Below, in pieces: positions 17,207-28,563 of a stretch of 64,000 nucleotides of DNA; position 1 is the first letter of the stretch, and the number at the start of each line of letters is the position of its first letter. The DNA is from CAVYXZ01 sp963772595 (GTDB lineage Bacteria > Chloroflexota > Anaerolineae > Aggregatilineales > Phototrophicaceae), in the NCBI GenBank assembly GCA_963772595.1, contig CAVYXZ010000005.1, positions 62,001-126,000 of the forward strand. Reading direction: 5' to 3'. The notes beneath the pieces are model-generated. The model worked only from the letters and a program-made list of their open reading frames with translations. It had not been told where the DNA came from and ran no database searches. A program made the translations under genes and the position numbers.

Positions 17207-18749
17207 ATGCGTAAAGCCACGTTTCTTATCCTACTGATCGCGGCCCTGGTCCTTTCGGCCTTGCCCGCGGTCGCACAGGACTCGGACATCGTCGATATTG
17301 CAGTAAACGATGGCCGTTTCACCACGCTGGTCGCCGCGCTTCAGGCGGCAGATCTGGTCGATACACTCAAAGGCGAGGGTCCCTTTACCGTCTTCGCCCC
17401 GACCGATGATGCCTTCGCCGCCCTGCCGGAAGGCACGGTCGAGGGTCTGCTGAACGACATCCCGGCCCTGACTGACGTCCTGATCTATCATGTGGTCCCC
17501 GGTAAAGTGATGGCTGCCGATGTAGTGGGCCTCAGCTCTGCGACTACCGTCGAAGGCTCGGACATCAGCATCAGCGTGCGTGATGGCAATGTCTTCCTTA
17601 ATGACACGGTCCAGGTCATTCTCACCGACATCGAAGCCAGCAACGGGGTCATCCACGTCATCGACGGCGTGCTGCTGCCCCCGGCTGAAGCGATGGCTGC
17701 CGAAGCGCCTATGGAATCAGAACCGGTCCAGATCCGTGTCGCCCACTTCTCGCCCGATACTCCGGCGGTCGATGTTTTCGTCAATGGCGACGCGGCCATT
17801 CAGAACCTCGAATTCCCGAATATCACCGACTGGATTGAGCTGCCCGCCGGAACCTATAACCTCGCTGTCGCTCCGGCTGGCGCAGGCATTGACGCCGCCG
17901 CCATCGGCCCGGCAGATTTCGATCTCCCGGCTGGCGCGCACATCACTGTCGCCGCGACCGGTTCGCTGGAAGCAGGCACGCTGGCGCCGCAGGTGCTGGT
18001 TGAGGATTACAGCAACATCGCCGATGGCTATGCCCGTGTGACCGTGTTCCATGCCATCGAAGATGCCCCGGCGGTCGATGTCCTGGCCGGTGGTGCGCCG
18101 ATCATCACGCAGTTGGCCTACCCTGGCACGCTGGGCGATAACGACGGCCTCTTCACCCTGGATGTCCCGGCAGGCAGCTATGATCTCCAGGTCGTCCCCA
18201 GCGGCGCGACCGAGCCGGTGGTCCTGGATCTGCCCGGCACGATGCTCGAAGCCAACACCAACTACTTCGTTGCCGCGGTCGGCACGCTGGACAATCCCTC
18301 GGTCGCCCTGTCTGCTACCAGCATGGCGATGATGACGACAGATCATCGTCGATATCGCCGCCAACGATGGCCGCTTCAACACCCTGGTCACCGCCGTGAC
18401 GGCTGCCGGGCTGGCCGATACCCTGGCCGGTGAGGGTCCCTTCACGGTCTTCGCTCCCACTGACGATGCCTTTGCTGCCCTGCCTGAAGGCACGGTCGAG
18501 AGTCTGTTGAATAACGTCCCGGCCCTGACTGACGTGCTGCTCTACCACGTGGTCTCCGGTGACGTCATGGCCGCCGATGTGGTCGGTCTGAACGCCGCCA
18601 CCACGCTTGAAGGCCAGGACATCAGCATCAGCCTGCGCGATGGCAATGTCTACCTGAACGACACCGTGCAGGTCGTCATCACCGACATTGAAGCCAGCAA
18701 CGGGGTCATCCACGTCATCGACGGCGTGCTGCTGCCGCCTACAAACTAG
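17207..18749 (+). CDS. Secreted FAS1-DUF4397-FAS1 protein (one frameshift)
   Basis: A signal peptide (RKATFLILLIAALVLSALPA ending AVAQ) leads into a fasciclin domain (about 25-160: GPFTVFAPTDDAFAALPEGT, YHVVPGKVMAAD, GVIHVIDGVLLPP). A DUF4397 domain follows (about 175-385: VRVAHFSPDTPAVDVF-like segment and PAVDVLAGGAPI). A second FAS1 domain in another frame ends at 18749; the shift is near 18340. The two FAS1 copies are nearly identical over their last 45 residues, pointing to a recent internal duplication. GGAGG lies before the ATG. FAS1 domains mediate adhesion or bind hydrophobic ligands, including carotenoids in some algal and cyanobacterial proteins. A cell-surface carotenoid-binding or adhesion role is inferred from the location. 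Confidence 0.82.
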
Positions 18750-18829
18750 GCGCTCGCTCTCCCAGCTTAGGTTCAGGGTCGGGCAATGCTCGGCCCTGAA
18801 CATATTTCCGTTTATCCGAGTTCAAAGCG

Positions 18830-20120
18830 ATGACAGAAATTCCCCACCCTGACAATCGAACTTCCCTGCACGCGCTGCAAGCCCTACTGACGAGAACGAA
18901 GTTTGCTGGCCGCGCTGGAAGTATTCCACCACAGGCTTGGCGACGTATTCCAGATCCCGCTGCCGGGCTTTGACCCGGTGATGCTGGTCGGCCCGGAGGC
19001 GAATCACTTTGTCCTGGTTGAGGAACGGCACAATTTGCGCTGGCGTGCGGAACAAGACCCGATCACCCGCCTGCTGCGGCACGGCGTCCTGGTCGAGGAT
19101 GGTGACTCCCACGACAGCCTGCGCCGCCAGATGAACCCTGCGCTCCACCGCCAGATATTGGAAGCCTATGTCGAAGCGATGCGGCAGTCAACCGATCGTG
19201 TGACCCGCGATTGGGCTGACAGCCCGCTGGATATGCTGGATGAGATGCGGCGGATCGCCCTCTTAATCCTGACGCAGACCCTTTTCAGTGTCGATTTCGA
19301 CCCGGATCTGCCCCACCTCTGGCCGTCCATCCTCAAGACCCTGCGCTACATCTCGCCCGGTCCCTGGCTGCTCTGGCGCGGTATCCCCCGGCCCGGCTAC
19401 CAGACCGCCCTGCGCCAGATGGACGACTACCTGATCCAGATCATCCAGCAGCACCGCCATTCTGGCCCAGCGGACAACCTGATCGGCCTGCTGATCGCCG
19501 CCGGTCTGCCCGACGGCTTGATCCGTGACCAACTGCTGACCATGCTCATCGCCGGGCATGATACCAGCACGGCACTGCTGAGCTGGGCGCTGTACCTGTT
19601 ATCGAGCCACCCGGATGTTCAGGCACGGGTACAGACCGAGATCGACCGCGTGCTTGGCTCCGAGCCGCCGGAACTTGCGCCATCATTGCCGATCTGCGTT
19701 ATCTGGATCAGGTCATGAATGAAACGCTGCGCCTCTACCCGCCGATTCATCTGGGGCAGCGGATCGCCGCGCGAGACCTTGATTTTCAGGGTTATCGTAT
19801 TCCGGCTGGACAGCGCGTGCTGTATTCAATCTACCTGACTCACCGAGACCCGAAGGTCTGGCCCGCCCCGGCAGCCTTCATCCCAGGGCGTTTCGCGCCC
19901 GACGCAGCGCATCCCCCACCCTATACCTTTCTGCCTTTTGGCGGCGGTCCGCGCAACTGCATCGGCATGGCTTTTGCCCAGGTCGAAGTAAAAGTGGTCC
20001 TGGCGCGCATCCTCCAGCAGTTTGACCTGAAGTTCAGCGGGCATTCTGTGCGACCTGCATATGGGTGCGACATTGGAGCCACATCCCGGCGTCAAGGTGC
20101 AGGTCCGGCGTCGAGCTTAG
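18830..20120 (+). CDS. Cytochrome P450, CYP175-like carotenoid hydroxylase candidate (frameshifted)
   Basis: About 430 codons read across three shifts (near 18895, 19680 and 20040). The hallmarks are all present: I-helix AGHDTSTALLSWALYL, the K-helix ETLRLYPP, and the haem-binding loop FLPFGGGPRNCIGMAFA with the cysteine ligand. The true C-terminus, LHMGATLEPHPGVKVQVRRR, is in the last frame and overlaps the convergent glycosyltransferase stop by four bases. In Thermus the beta-carotene hydroxylase CYP175A1 sits in a comparable carotenoid/CarH cluster, so 3-hydroxylation of beta-carotene is the best guess. It would need a ferredoxin partner not seen here. Confidence 0.8.
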
Positions 20121-21271
20121 CTGCGCAGGCTGTAATCACGACCCTTCCAGCGGACTGTCTTGCCCCGTCTGCGGCGCAAAAAAGCTGCAATGCCAAAGGC
20201 CATCACACTCCAGGCCGCCAGCGGCGTCGTAGACGATTTCCATCACGGGCCGCCCCAACCGCCACGTGACGATTCCGCGCAGCGTCCCCAGCCATGCGAT
20301 CAGCAGCAGCGAAACGCGTCCTGTACCTGGAAAAAAGCCATGCGAAAGGCAGTACGAAGAGGCTGGCATAGCCCCAGGCGAACAGCAGGCCCCAGCCAGC
20401 GCGACGTTTTGCCGTGTTTGAAGTATCCAGCGCCAGCAAGATATTCTTGGAGAAGCCGGCCCAGACCTCGTTCGCATTGTGGTACATGTGGCAGCTAAGC
20501 ATGGTCGTGCCATCCACGAAAGCAATGCGCCTCCCATGAGCGCGCATGAGACTCGCCAGCGCAAAATCATCGACCAGCGCTCCAGCGATTGTGCGATGCC
20601 CCCCGACAGCCCGGTAGCTGGCGGCGCGCAGCAGCAGATACTGGCCGTTGGCCGCCGTCGCGTTGGAAGTACCGCGCCACAATCCCCCCAGATCCAAAGC
20701 GATCAGCGGCAGGAAATCCAGAATAAAAGAGACCACAATCCGCTCGCTCCAGCTTTCCGCTCGCTGCCGCGGGAAATGCGCTCAGGAGGTCCACATCCAG
20801 AGCCGCCGCCTGAGCCATCCCCTGCGCGATGCTGCCGGCTGCGTGCAGCGTATCCGCATCGGTAAACAAGAACCAGTCACCGCTGGCTTTTTCAGCCAGA
20901 CGCTGGCAGGCGAAACTCTTGCCGTTCCAGCCGGAAGGTGGATTCTCCGTGCCGTGAATGACGCTCAACCTGGGATAGCGCGTCGCCAGAGCGTCCAGGA
21001 GCGGGCCTGTGCCATCGCTGGATTGGTCATTAAGGACGATGACCTCGAAATCGGGATAATTCTGGCAAAGCAGCAATTCGATGCAGGCGGCGATGGTTCG
21101 CGCCTCGTCACGCGCCGGGACCAACACGCTCACGCGCGGTGCTGGATCGGGCAGTCGTGCCTGCTGCCGGACGCGGCGCAGGAATCGCAGATTGCGCCAG
21201 AGACGCCAGGTGAAGAAAGACAGCGCCAGCAATGCGGTCGTCTGCGATGCCAATATGACAGAACGTCTCAT
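20117..21271 (-). CDS. Family 2 glycosyltransferase, carotenoid-glucosyltransferase (CruC-like) candidate (frameshifted)
   Basis: About 385 codons in several frames, with shifts near 20745, 20290 and 20215. An N-terminal membrane anchor (ASQTTALLALSFFTWRLW) precedes the GT-A domain: VSVLVPARDEARTIAACIEL, VIVLNDQSSDGT and the DxD-type FTDADT. Downstream come ANGQYLLLRAASYRAVGG, then C-terminal membrane helices and the terminal VRWKGRDYSLRS typical of CruC/CrtQ-like enzymes. Such enzymes glucosylate hydroxylated carotenoids. It is co-directional with and overlaps the PlsY-family gene by four bases, and is convergent with the P450. That trio suggests hydroxylation, glucosylation and acylation of the end carotenoid. 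Confidence 0.78.
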
Positions 21272-21868
21272 GGTTCGAGCGGGGGGGATTTCGATGCGGC
21301 ACGAGGACCCGCAGGGCGCGTGAACAGACCTGTTTTTAACAGCAGGATCAGCATCTGCGCCGCAGCGAGGAGGATCATCCAGCCAGGCAGCCCGCGAATC
21401 AGCAGGTAGGGAATCAACACGAGGGGCAGCATCAGCGCGCGATACGCATCATTTTTGAGGGTGAACAAAGACAACAATGCAGCAGTGCCCATCACCAGCG
21501 GCGCTTCGTAGAGTGTCAGGCCAGACCAGACACCGAACAGCGTGACGATTGCCCGTCCACCACGAAAGCCCAGAAAGACGGAACAGGCATGGCCCAGTGT
21601 CGGCATTAAAGCGATCCAGAATAACTGATTGCCAGGTAAGTGCAGGCCCCAGCGGGCGATCAAAACGGGCAGGAAGGCTTTGGAGAAAGTCGAGCAGCGC
21701 GACGCTGACACCCAGCGGCCAACCGCCCAGGCGATAGGCGTTGGCCGCACCCGGATTGCCATCGCCAAGGGTGCGCGACATCTACCCGATAGAATACGCG
21801 CCCAAGCCACACGGACCAGGGCAGCGCACCCGACAGGTACGCGATCATGAGCAGCGAAACAAGAACAT
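21268..21868 (-). CDS. PlsY-family membrane acyltransferase (frameshifted)
   Basis: About 195 codons read in at least two extra frames. All PlsY blocks occur in order: IAYLSGALPWSVWLGRVFY, GDGNPGAANAYRLGGWPLG, GHACSVFLGFRGGRAIVTLF, then hydrophobic helices to KSPPLEP. PlsY transfers acyl groups from acyl-phosphate to glycerol-3-phosphate at the membrane. The usual GGKA of the third block is GGRA here. Its four-base overlap with the carotenoid glycosyltransferase gene and position behind carH suggest a specialised acceptor such as a carotenoid glucoside, though housekeeping phospholipid synthesis is possible. The ATG at 21868 needs a shift; the ATG at 21848 would drop the first residues. Confidence 0.75.
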
Positions 21869-21878
21869 GCTGGGGCCG

Positions 21879-22865
21879 CTAACGCAGCAGGGGATTCATC
21901 TCATGCAGTGTCCGGTCGAGTGTGGCGACACCTTCTTGCAGCGTCGCGCCCAGCAACAGCCCCGGAATTTGCTCGGCCAGATCGGGCCGCTCGATGAAGA
22001 TACGCCCGCCATAGCCCACGACAGGCCGCTTGCCTTCGAGCGGCATCCGGCAGCCAGTGCGGCCAATCAGCCAACGCCCGCGCCGTTCCTCGGTCATCGC
22101 CACGAAGACCACGACCGATGCATCGACATCATTGACAAAGGCCGCCAGTTCGGGCAGCGGCATCGTTTGACCCAGGTAGATCACCGGCCAACGCAAACGG
22201 CGCAGCAGTACAGCCAGCATCAGCAGGCTGCCTTCATGGAGTTCGCCTGGCGCGCAGGCCAGGACGACCGGATTGACATCATAAGCCGGTGGCGCGGTAC
22301 GCATCCACATCATCAGATGATGCCGAAGATGGTTAGTGGCAAAATGCTCGGTCGCTATATCGACTTGCCCCTTGCTCCAGGCCTCGCCGATGTCATAAAA
22401 GGTCGGGCCAATCACATTCAGGATCAGGTATTCGAGCGGGAACACAGCCAGCGCCTCGGCCAGCACCTGGTTGGCTTGTTCTGTATCGTGCTGCACCAGT
22501 GCCTCGAACAGCCGGTGATGATAAACCTCCAGCGGGTCGTCACCGGCATTTCCACGGACCGGCCCCTGAGCAGCAGGATACTGGCTGTGCAGCAGTTCAC
22601 CATCGCGTTCGGCCCGCTGCAGGGCACGAATAGCCTGGCTGATCTGCATTCCTTCGTCCATCCGCTGCTTGACCCATTGCAGCCGTAATACCTCCTGTTG
22701 GGAATAAAGCCGATGCCCTCCTGCAGTTCGTGAAGATTCTGGAAATTCGTAGCGGCGCTCCCATACCCGCAGCGTGGTTTCAGGAATATCGGTCATACGC
22801 GATACCACACCGATATTGAAGAGCGGCTCTTCATCAGGGGAATAGTCGTCGCGTGCCTGGCTCAT
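21879..22865 (-). CDS. carH: CarH/LitR-type B12-dependent light-sensing repressor (MerR family)
   Basis: 328 residues, intact. Residues 15-85 are a MerR DNA-binding domain (NIGVVSRMTDIPETTLRVWE, TAGGHRLYSQQEV). Residues 110-190 form the four-helix cap with the CarH signature Wx9EH (W163 to E173-H174: AWSKGQVDIATEH). Residues 195-325 are the cobalamin-binding Rossmann domain with the lower-ligand histidine H210 in APGELHEGSL; the usual ExHxxG reads ELHEGS here. In the dark an adenosylcobalamin-bound tetramer should repress; light breaks the Co-C bond and releases DNA. It is divergent from crtB, and the shared promoter region has matching repeats. Confidence 0.92.
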   Translation of the reverse strand: MSQARDDYSPDEEPLFNIGVVSRMTDIPETTLRVWERRYEFPESSRTAGGHRLYSQQEVLRLQWVKQRMDEGMQISQAIRALQRAERDGELLHSQYPAAQGPVRGNAGDDPLEVYHHRLFEALVQHDTEQANQVLAEALAVFPLEYLILNVIGPTFYDIGEAWSKGQVDIATEHFATNHLRHHLMMWMRTAPPAYDVNPVVLACAPGELHEGSLLMLAVLLRRLRWPVIYLGQTMPLPELAAFVNDVDASVVVFVAMTEERRGRWLIGRTGCRMPLEGKRPVVGYGGRIFIERPDLAEQIPGLLLGATLQEGVATLDRTLHEMNPLLR

Positions 22866-22901
22866 GGTCGGTCGATCCTTTGCTGCCTTGTTTGCCCTAA
22901 C

Positions 22902-22930
22902 AGTCTACACCACGAAGCTCGTATTGTCCA
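22902..22930 (-). promoter_or_regulatory. Predicted carH promoter
   Basis: On the minus strand, -35 TGGACA (22930-22925), exactly 17 bp, then -10 TAGACT (22907-22902). The -35 is at one edge of the TGTNNA repeats, so CarH probably represses its own gene. Confidence 0.65.
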
Positions 22931-22966
22931 CATATATTAGACAATTAATTAGACATTAATTTGACA
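22925..22966. promoter_or_regulatory. CarH operator between carH and crtB
   Basis: Read on the minus strand, TGTCAA, TGTCTA, TGTCTA and TGTGGA start at 22966, 22955, 22943 and 22932, a spacing of 11, 12 and 11 bp. The cluster spans both divergent -35 boxes exactly. Same design as the array at 17122-17171, with more degenerate units. Confidence 0.68.
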
Positions 22967-22989
22967 AAGCAGGCTGGATAGCGTATCCT
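22961..22989 (+). promoter_or_regulatory. Predicted crtB operon promoter
   Basis: Consensus -35 TTGACA (22961-22966), a 17-bp spacer and -10 TATCCT (22984-22989), 36 bp before the crtB start. The -35 overlaps the last TGTNNA repeat. Confidence 0.7.
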
Positions 22990-23024
22990 TTGTCCAGTTT
23001 TCTTATACAAAATGGAGTAAGGCA

Positions 23025-23991
23025 ATGGGTGTTCAACCTGCCGCCTGGGAATACCGCCTGCTAGATTGGGCACAGGAAGCGCTTAGCAGCCCGGCGATTG
23101 ACAGCCATATCGAGCCGGAAGCGGAGACGCTGGACAGTGCTTATCGTTATTGCGCGCATATCACACGCAAAAACAGCCGGACTTTCTACCTGGCTTCGAT
23201 GCTGCTTCCCAAAGCGAAGCGGCGCGCTGTGCAGGCCCTGTATGCCTTTTGCCGCTCGACCGACGATCTGGTCGATGAAACCCACAACCTGGCGCAGGCG
23301 GATACGGTCTTCGCCAACTGGCGCGCCCGTCTCCAACCATCCACACCCAGCCGCGCATGATCCCGTGCCTCTGGCCTGGGCCGACGCGCAAGCCCGTTAC
23401 AGCATCCCGCGCGGCTATGCCGAGCAGCTCATCAACGGCGTATCGCGGGACCTTACTCAGAAGCGTTATCAGACCTTCGCCGATCTTACCGAATACTGCT
23501 ATGGGGTGGCCTCAACCGTCGGCCTGATGTCGATGCACATCGTGGGCTTCGAGAATGAAGACGCTGTGCCCTATGCGGTCAAGCTGGGTATTGCTCTGCA
23601 ATTGACCAATATCCTGCGCGACATCGGCGAGGACTGGCAGGCGGGTCGTCTGTACCTGCCGCTGGACGAACTGGCCGCCTTCGGCCTGACGACACGGGAC
23701 ATCGCCACCGGGCACATGGATGAGCGCTGGCGCGCGTTTATGCGTTTCCAGATTAACCGCGTCCAGGCACTTTACGATGAGGCCATGCCCGGTATTGCCT
23801 GTCTGAACACGGATGGTCGCTTCGCCATCGCGGCAGCCGCGAGCTTGTACCGGGCTATTTTGAGTGACATCGAAGCGCACGACTACGACGTATTCCGCCG
23901 CCGGGCGCATCTCGGCACCTGGGGTAAATTGAATCGCCTGCCCGGCATCTGGTGGAACAGCAATGCAGCCAGCACCGCGCAGATTTCCTGA
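23025..23991 (+). CDS. crtB: Phytoene synthase (one frameshift)
   Basis: About 320 codons; one extra base near 23340 separates the frames. The first frame has the family's YRYCAHITRKNSRTFYLASM and the first aspartate motif STDDLVDE (D80-D84). The second has VSRDLTQKRYQTFADLTEYC and the second aspartate motif in QLTNILRDIGEDWQAGRLYL. It condenses two geranylgeranyl diphosphates into phytoene, the committed step of C40 carotenoid synthesis. AATGGAGTAAGG gives a ribosome site. It opens a five-gene operon (crtB-folE-NDUFA9-like-crtI-crtY) driven by the promoter facing carH. No geranylgeranyl diphosphate synthase gene is present in the window. Confidence 0.9.
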
Positions 23992-24007
23992 AATGAGGAT
24001 CGGAACC

Positions 24008-24651
24008 ATGAACAAACTTTCCCTTGTCAGCAACGGTCACCACCGTGAGGCCCACAGCCAGAACCTGCCCACACTGGCTCTGCCGGATCCACAGGCGGAG
24101 ATCGAAGCCCACATGCGGCATATTCTCGTCCAGCTCGGCGAGGACCCGGAGCGCGAGGGCCTGCAGCGCACACCCCACCGCGTCGCCAAGATGTACGGCG
24201 AACTGCTGGAGGGCTACACGCAGGATCTGGACAGCATCGTCAACGGCGCGCTGTTTAGACGTGAACTACGGGTCTGACGAAATGGTGGTCGTGGCCGACA
24301 TCGAATACAACTCGATGTGCGAGCACCACATGCTGCCCTTCAGCGGCAAGGCCAGCGTCGCCTACATTCCGCGTGACAAAGTCATCGGCCTGAGCAAGAT
24401 TCCGCGCATCGTCGATATGTTCGCCCGCCGCCTGCAAATCCAGGAACGCCTGACCAACGAGATCGCCGATGCCATCGACCGAAGCGCTGGACCCACTGGG
24501 CGTCATGGTCGTGGTCGATGGTCAGCACAGCTGCGCTTCCCTGCGCGGCGTGAAAAAACACGGCGTCAACATGGTCACGACGGCCCAACGCGGCCAGTTC
24601 AAAGACGACCGTGAACTACGTAACGAATTCTACCGGCTGAGTGGCCGCTAG
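24008..24651 (+). CDS. folE: GTP cyclohydrolase I (two frameshifts)
   Basis: About 214 codons over three frames; extra A residues near 24258 and 24487 account for the shifts. Motifs are PDPQAEIEAHMRHILVQLGE, REGLQRTPHRVAKMYGEL, the zinc site in NSMCEHHMLPFSGKASVAYI, and the C-terminal DPLGVMVVVDGQHSCASLRG. It converts GTP to 7,8-dihydroneopterin triphosphate for folate or pterins. The start at 24008 follows GAGGATCGG just after the crtB stop. In several CarH/LitR regulons folE accompanies photolyase, plausibly supplying a folate antenna; the same logic applies here because photolyase lies in the other half of the island. Confidence 0.88.
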
Positions 24652-24694
24652 TATGACTGCGGATGACTCAGCGAAGCACGCCGGAGAGACAACC

Positions 24695-26207
24695 ATGTCT
24701 GGACCCAACTCACAGTTTGTGCTCGTAACCGGCGCCACCGGCTATGTGGGGGGCCGTCTGGTCCCTCACTTGCTGGAACATGGCTATCGAGTGCGCGTTT
24801 TGGTGCGCGACGCCGAACGCTTGCAGGGCCGTCCCTGGCTGGATCAGGTCGAGGTCGTGCAGGGCGATGTACTGAAGCCTGCAACACTCGCGCCAGCGCT
24901 GACTGGGATCGACACCGCTTATTATTTAATCCACAGTATGCGCGACGACTCGAACTTCAAACAGCGCGATATGATGGCTGCTCGCAGCTTTGGTCGCGTG
25001 GCGAAAGCCCAGGCCGTGCAGCGTATCATTTATCTCGGCGGCCTCGGCGACCCGGAGACTGACCTATCGGAGCATCTGCGGTCTCGCCATCAAACCGGCG
25101 ACAGCCTGCGCGAGTGCGGCATACCTGTGACCGAGTTCCGGGCCGGGATCATCGTCGGCTCCGGCAGCGTATCCTTTGAGATGATCCGCTACTTGACCGA
25201 GCGTCTGCCGGTCATGGTCTGTCCACGCTGGGTCTTCACACGCACACAGCCCATCGCCATCCGCGATGCGCTCCGTTACCTGTCGGCGGCCCTGGAGACC
25301 CCCGAAAGCGCAGGGGAAATCATCGAAATCGGTGGACAGGATGTGCTGAGCTACCGCGATATGATGCTGATCTACGCCCGACTACGGGATTTGAAGCGAT
25401 ACATCATCCCTGTGCCGCTGCTGACGCCGCGCCTCTCATCTTATTGGGTGCATTTGGTGACACCGATCCCAAGTGACATTGCTCAACCGCTCATCAAGGG
25501 CCTGCATAACGAGGTTATTGTCCGCAACGATACGGCGCAGCGCCTCTTCCCAGAGATCAAGGCCATGCCCTACGAGGCCGCTGTGTCACTGGCGCTTTCA
25601 CGCCTGGAAGGCAGTGAGGTCGAGACCAGTTGGAGCGATTCGCTGGTCAGCAGCCTGGGCGACAAGCAGCCAGTCGTATTCACGACGCAGGATGGTTTAC
25701 TCATCGAGCGTCGCCAGCGCCTGGTCGAGCGACCCGCAGCAGCCGTATTCCGCGAGTTCAGCCTGTTGGGTGGGTCGACCGGCTGGTTGGCCTTCAACTG
25801 GTTATGGCGCATTCGCGGTTTGCTCGACCGTCTGGTCGGCGGAGTTGGCTTCCGGCGCGGACGTAGGCATCCAAGGCTGTTGCGTATTGGCGATGCCGTT
25901 GATTTCTGGCGGGTGGAAGCCATCGAGCCAGGATACCTTCTGCGCTTGCGGGCTGAGATGAAAGTGCCAGGACGTGCCTGGCTGCAATTCAAAGCGGAGC
26001 CGCTGGATGAAGACCACAGCCAGCTCATACAAACAGCTTTTTTTGCACCCAGAGGTCTCTTCGGCCTGCTGTACTGGTATTTGCTCTATCCGGTACATGG
26101 CTTCATTTTCTCCCGGTTGATTCGTAAGCTGGCTGAGCGTGCCGAGACTCAGGCGACGCAAAGCCTGTCCCTGGAAACATCAAGTGGCTATTCAGAAGGA
26201 CGGGAAC

Positions 26208-26215
<8 letters not shown>
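24695..26215 (+). CDS. NDUFA9-like SDR protein with C-terminal DUF2867
   Basis: About 506 residues from the ATG at 24695, chosen for the GGAGAG before it; an in-frame ATG at 24653 is the alternative. The N-terminal half is an atypical short-chain dehydrogenase: FVLVTGATGYVGGRLVPHLL, GIDTAYYLIHSM, then RIIYLGGLGDPETDLSEHLR. The C-terminal half (about 320-500) is DUF2867-like, rich in tryptophan (STGWLAFNWLWRIRGLLDRL) with a hydrophobic end (GLFGLLYWYLLYPVHGFIFS). The reaction is unknown. Lying between folE and crtI in the carotenoid operon, it might modify a carotenoid or quinone. Its last eight bases overlap crtI. Confidence 0.82.
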
Positions 26216-27734
<1,519 letters not shown>

Positions 27735-27738
27735 GCCC

Positions 27739-28563
27739 ATGACTTACTTCGCCTTCCTGCTTCAGTTTCTGGTTATCCCTATCGTCATTTTGAGCGTGAT
27801 GAGCTACCGCGATCTTCGACATGGACGCAGGCTTCCGGCGACACTCCGATTGCTTTCGCCCTGGCTGGTGATCGCCATCCTGATTGTGGTCGCAGTAGCT
27901 TACACCACGCCCTGGGATAACTATCTGGTGGCGACACGGGTCTGGTGGTATGACCCGGCGCTGGTCACGGGCATCACCTTAGGCTGGGTTCCGCTGGAGG
28001 AATACACGTTTTTTGTGCTCCAGACGGTGATGACCGGACTGTGGCTGTTGTTTCTGGCGCGCCGGATTCCCATGCGTTCCGACATGAGTACGCGCAGCGG
28101 TCTGCGGAGGGTCTCGGCTGCGAGCGCGGGCCTGCTCTGGCTAGGGGCCGTCATCCTGCTGCTGTCAGGCTGGCAGCCTGGGAAATATCTGGCGCTCGAA
28201 CTGGTCTGGGCGCTGCCGCCCATCGCGCTCCAACTTGCGCTGGGTGCCGACATCCTCTGGCATCACCGGCGCTTGCTGGGGGCAGCCCTGCTCGCGCCCG
28301 TGTTCTACCTCAGCGCGATGGATTTGCTGGCAATCCACAGCGGCACCTGGACGATCAACCCGGACATGACGCTTGGCCTCCTGCTAGGCGGTATTCTACC
28401 CATTGAGGAAGCCGTTTTCTTCCTTCTGACGAACACGCTGCTGGTTTTCGGTCTGCTGCTGGCGCTGGCAACTGCGAGTCAGTATCGTCTGTCGCAGCCA
28501 CTCGGACGGTTACTTTCTCCTGGCGGCAGAACGCGCGAGTTTGAACAGCACCTCAAAATGTGA
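27739..28563 (+). CDS. crtY: Lycopene cyclase, fused CrtYc-CrtYd type
   Basis: 274 residues, almost wholly membrane-embedded (about seven helices), starting four bases after crtI. The two homologous cyclase domains each keep the PxEE motif: TLGWVPLEEYTFFVLQTVMT near residue 80 and LLGGILPIEEAVFFLLTNTL near residue 220. This is the heterodimeric/fused lycopene beta-cyclase fold of actinobacteria, archaea and fungi, not the FAD-dependent CrtY/L type. It should form one or two beta-ionone rings on lycopene. Last gene of the crtB operon. The symbol crtYcd would also be suitable. Confidence 0.92.
   Translation: MTYFAFLLQFLVIPIVILSVMSYRDLRHGRRLPATLRLLSPWLVIAILIVVAVAYTTPWDNYLVATRVWWYDPALVTGITLGWVPLEEYTFFVLQTVMTGLWLLFLARRIPMRSDMSTRSGLRRVSAASAGLLWLGAVILLLSGWQPGKYLALELVWALPPIALQLALGADILWHHRRLLGAALLAPVFYLSAMDLLAIHSGTWTINPDMTLGLLLGGILPIEEAVFFLLTNTLLVFGLLLALATASQYRLSQPLGRLLSPGGRTREFEQHLKM

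Noticed and set aside
17207..24651. Programmed ribosomal frameshifting to explain the split crt and folE genes
   Set aside because: The shifts lie at unrelated sequences without slippery heptamers or stimulatory stems, occur several times per gene and in both directions; sequence error is simpler.
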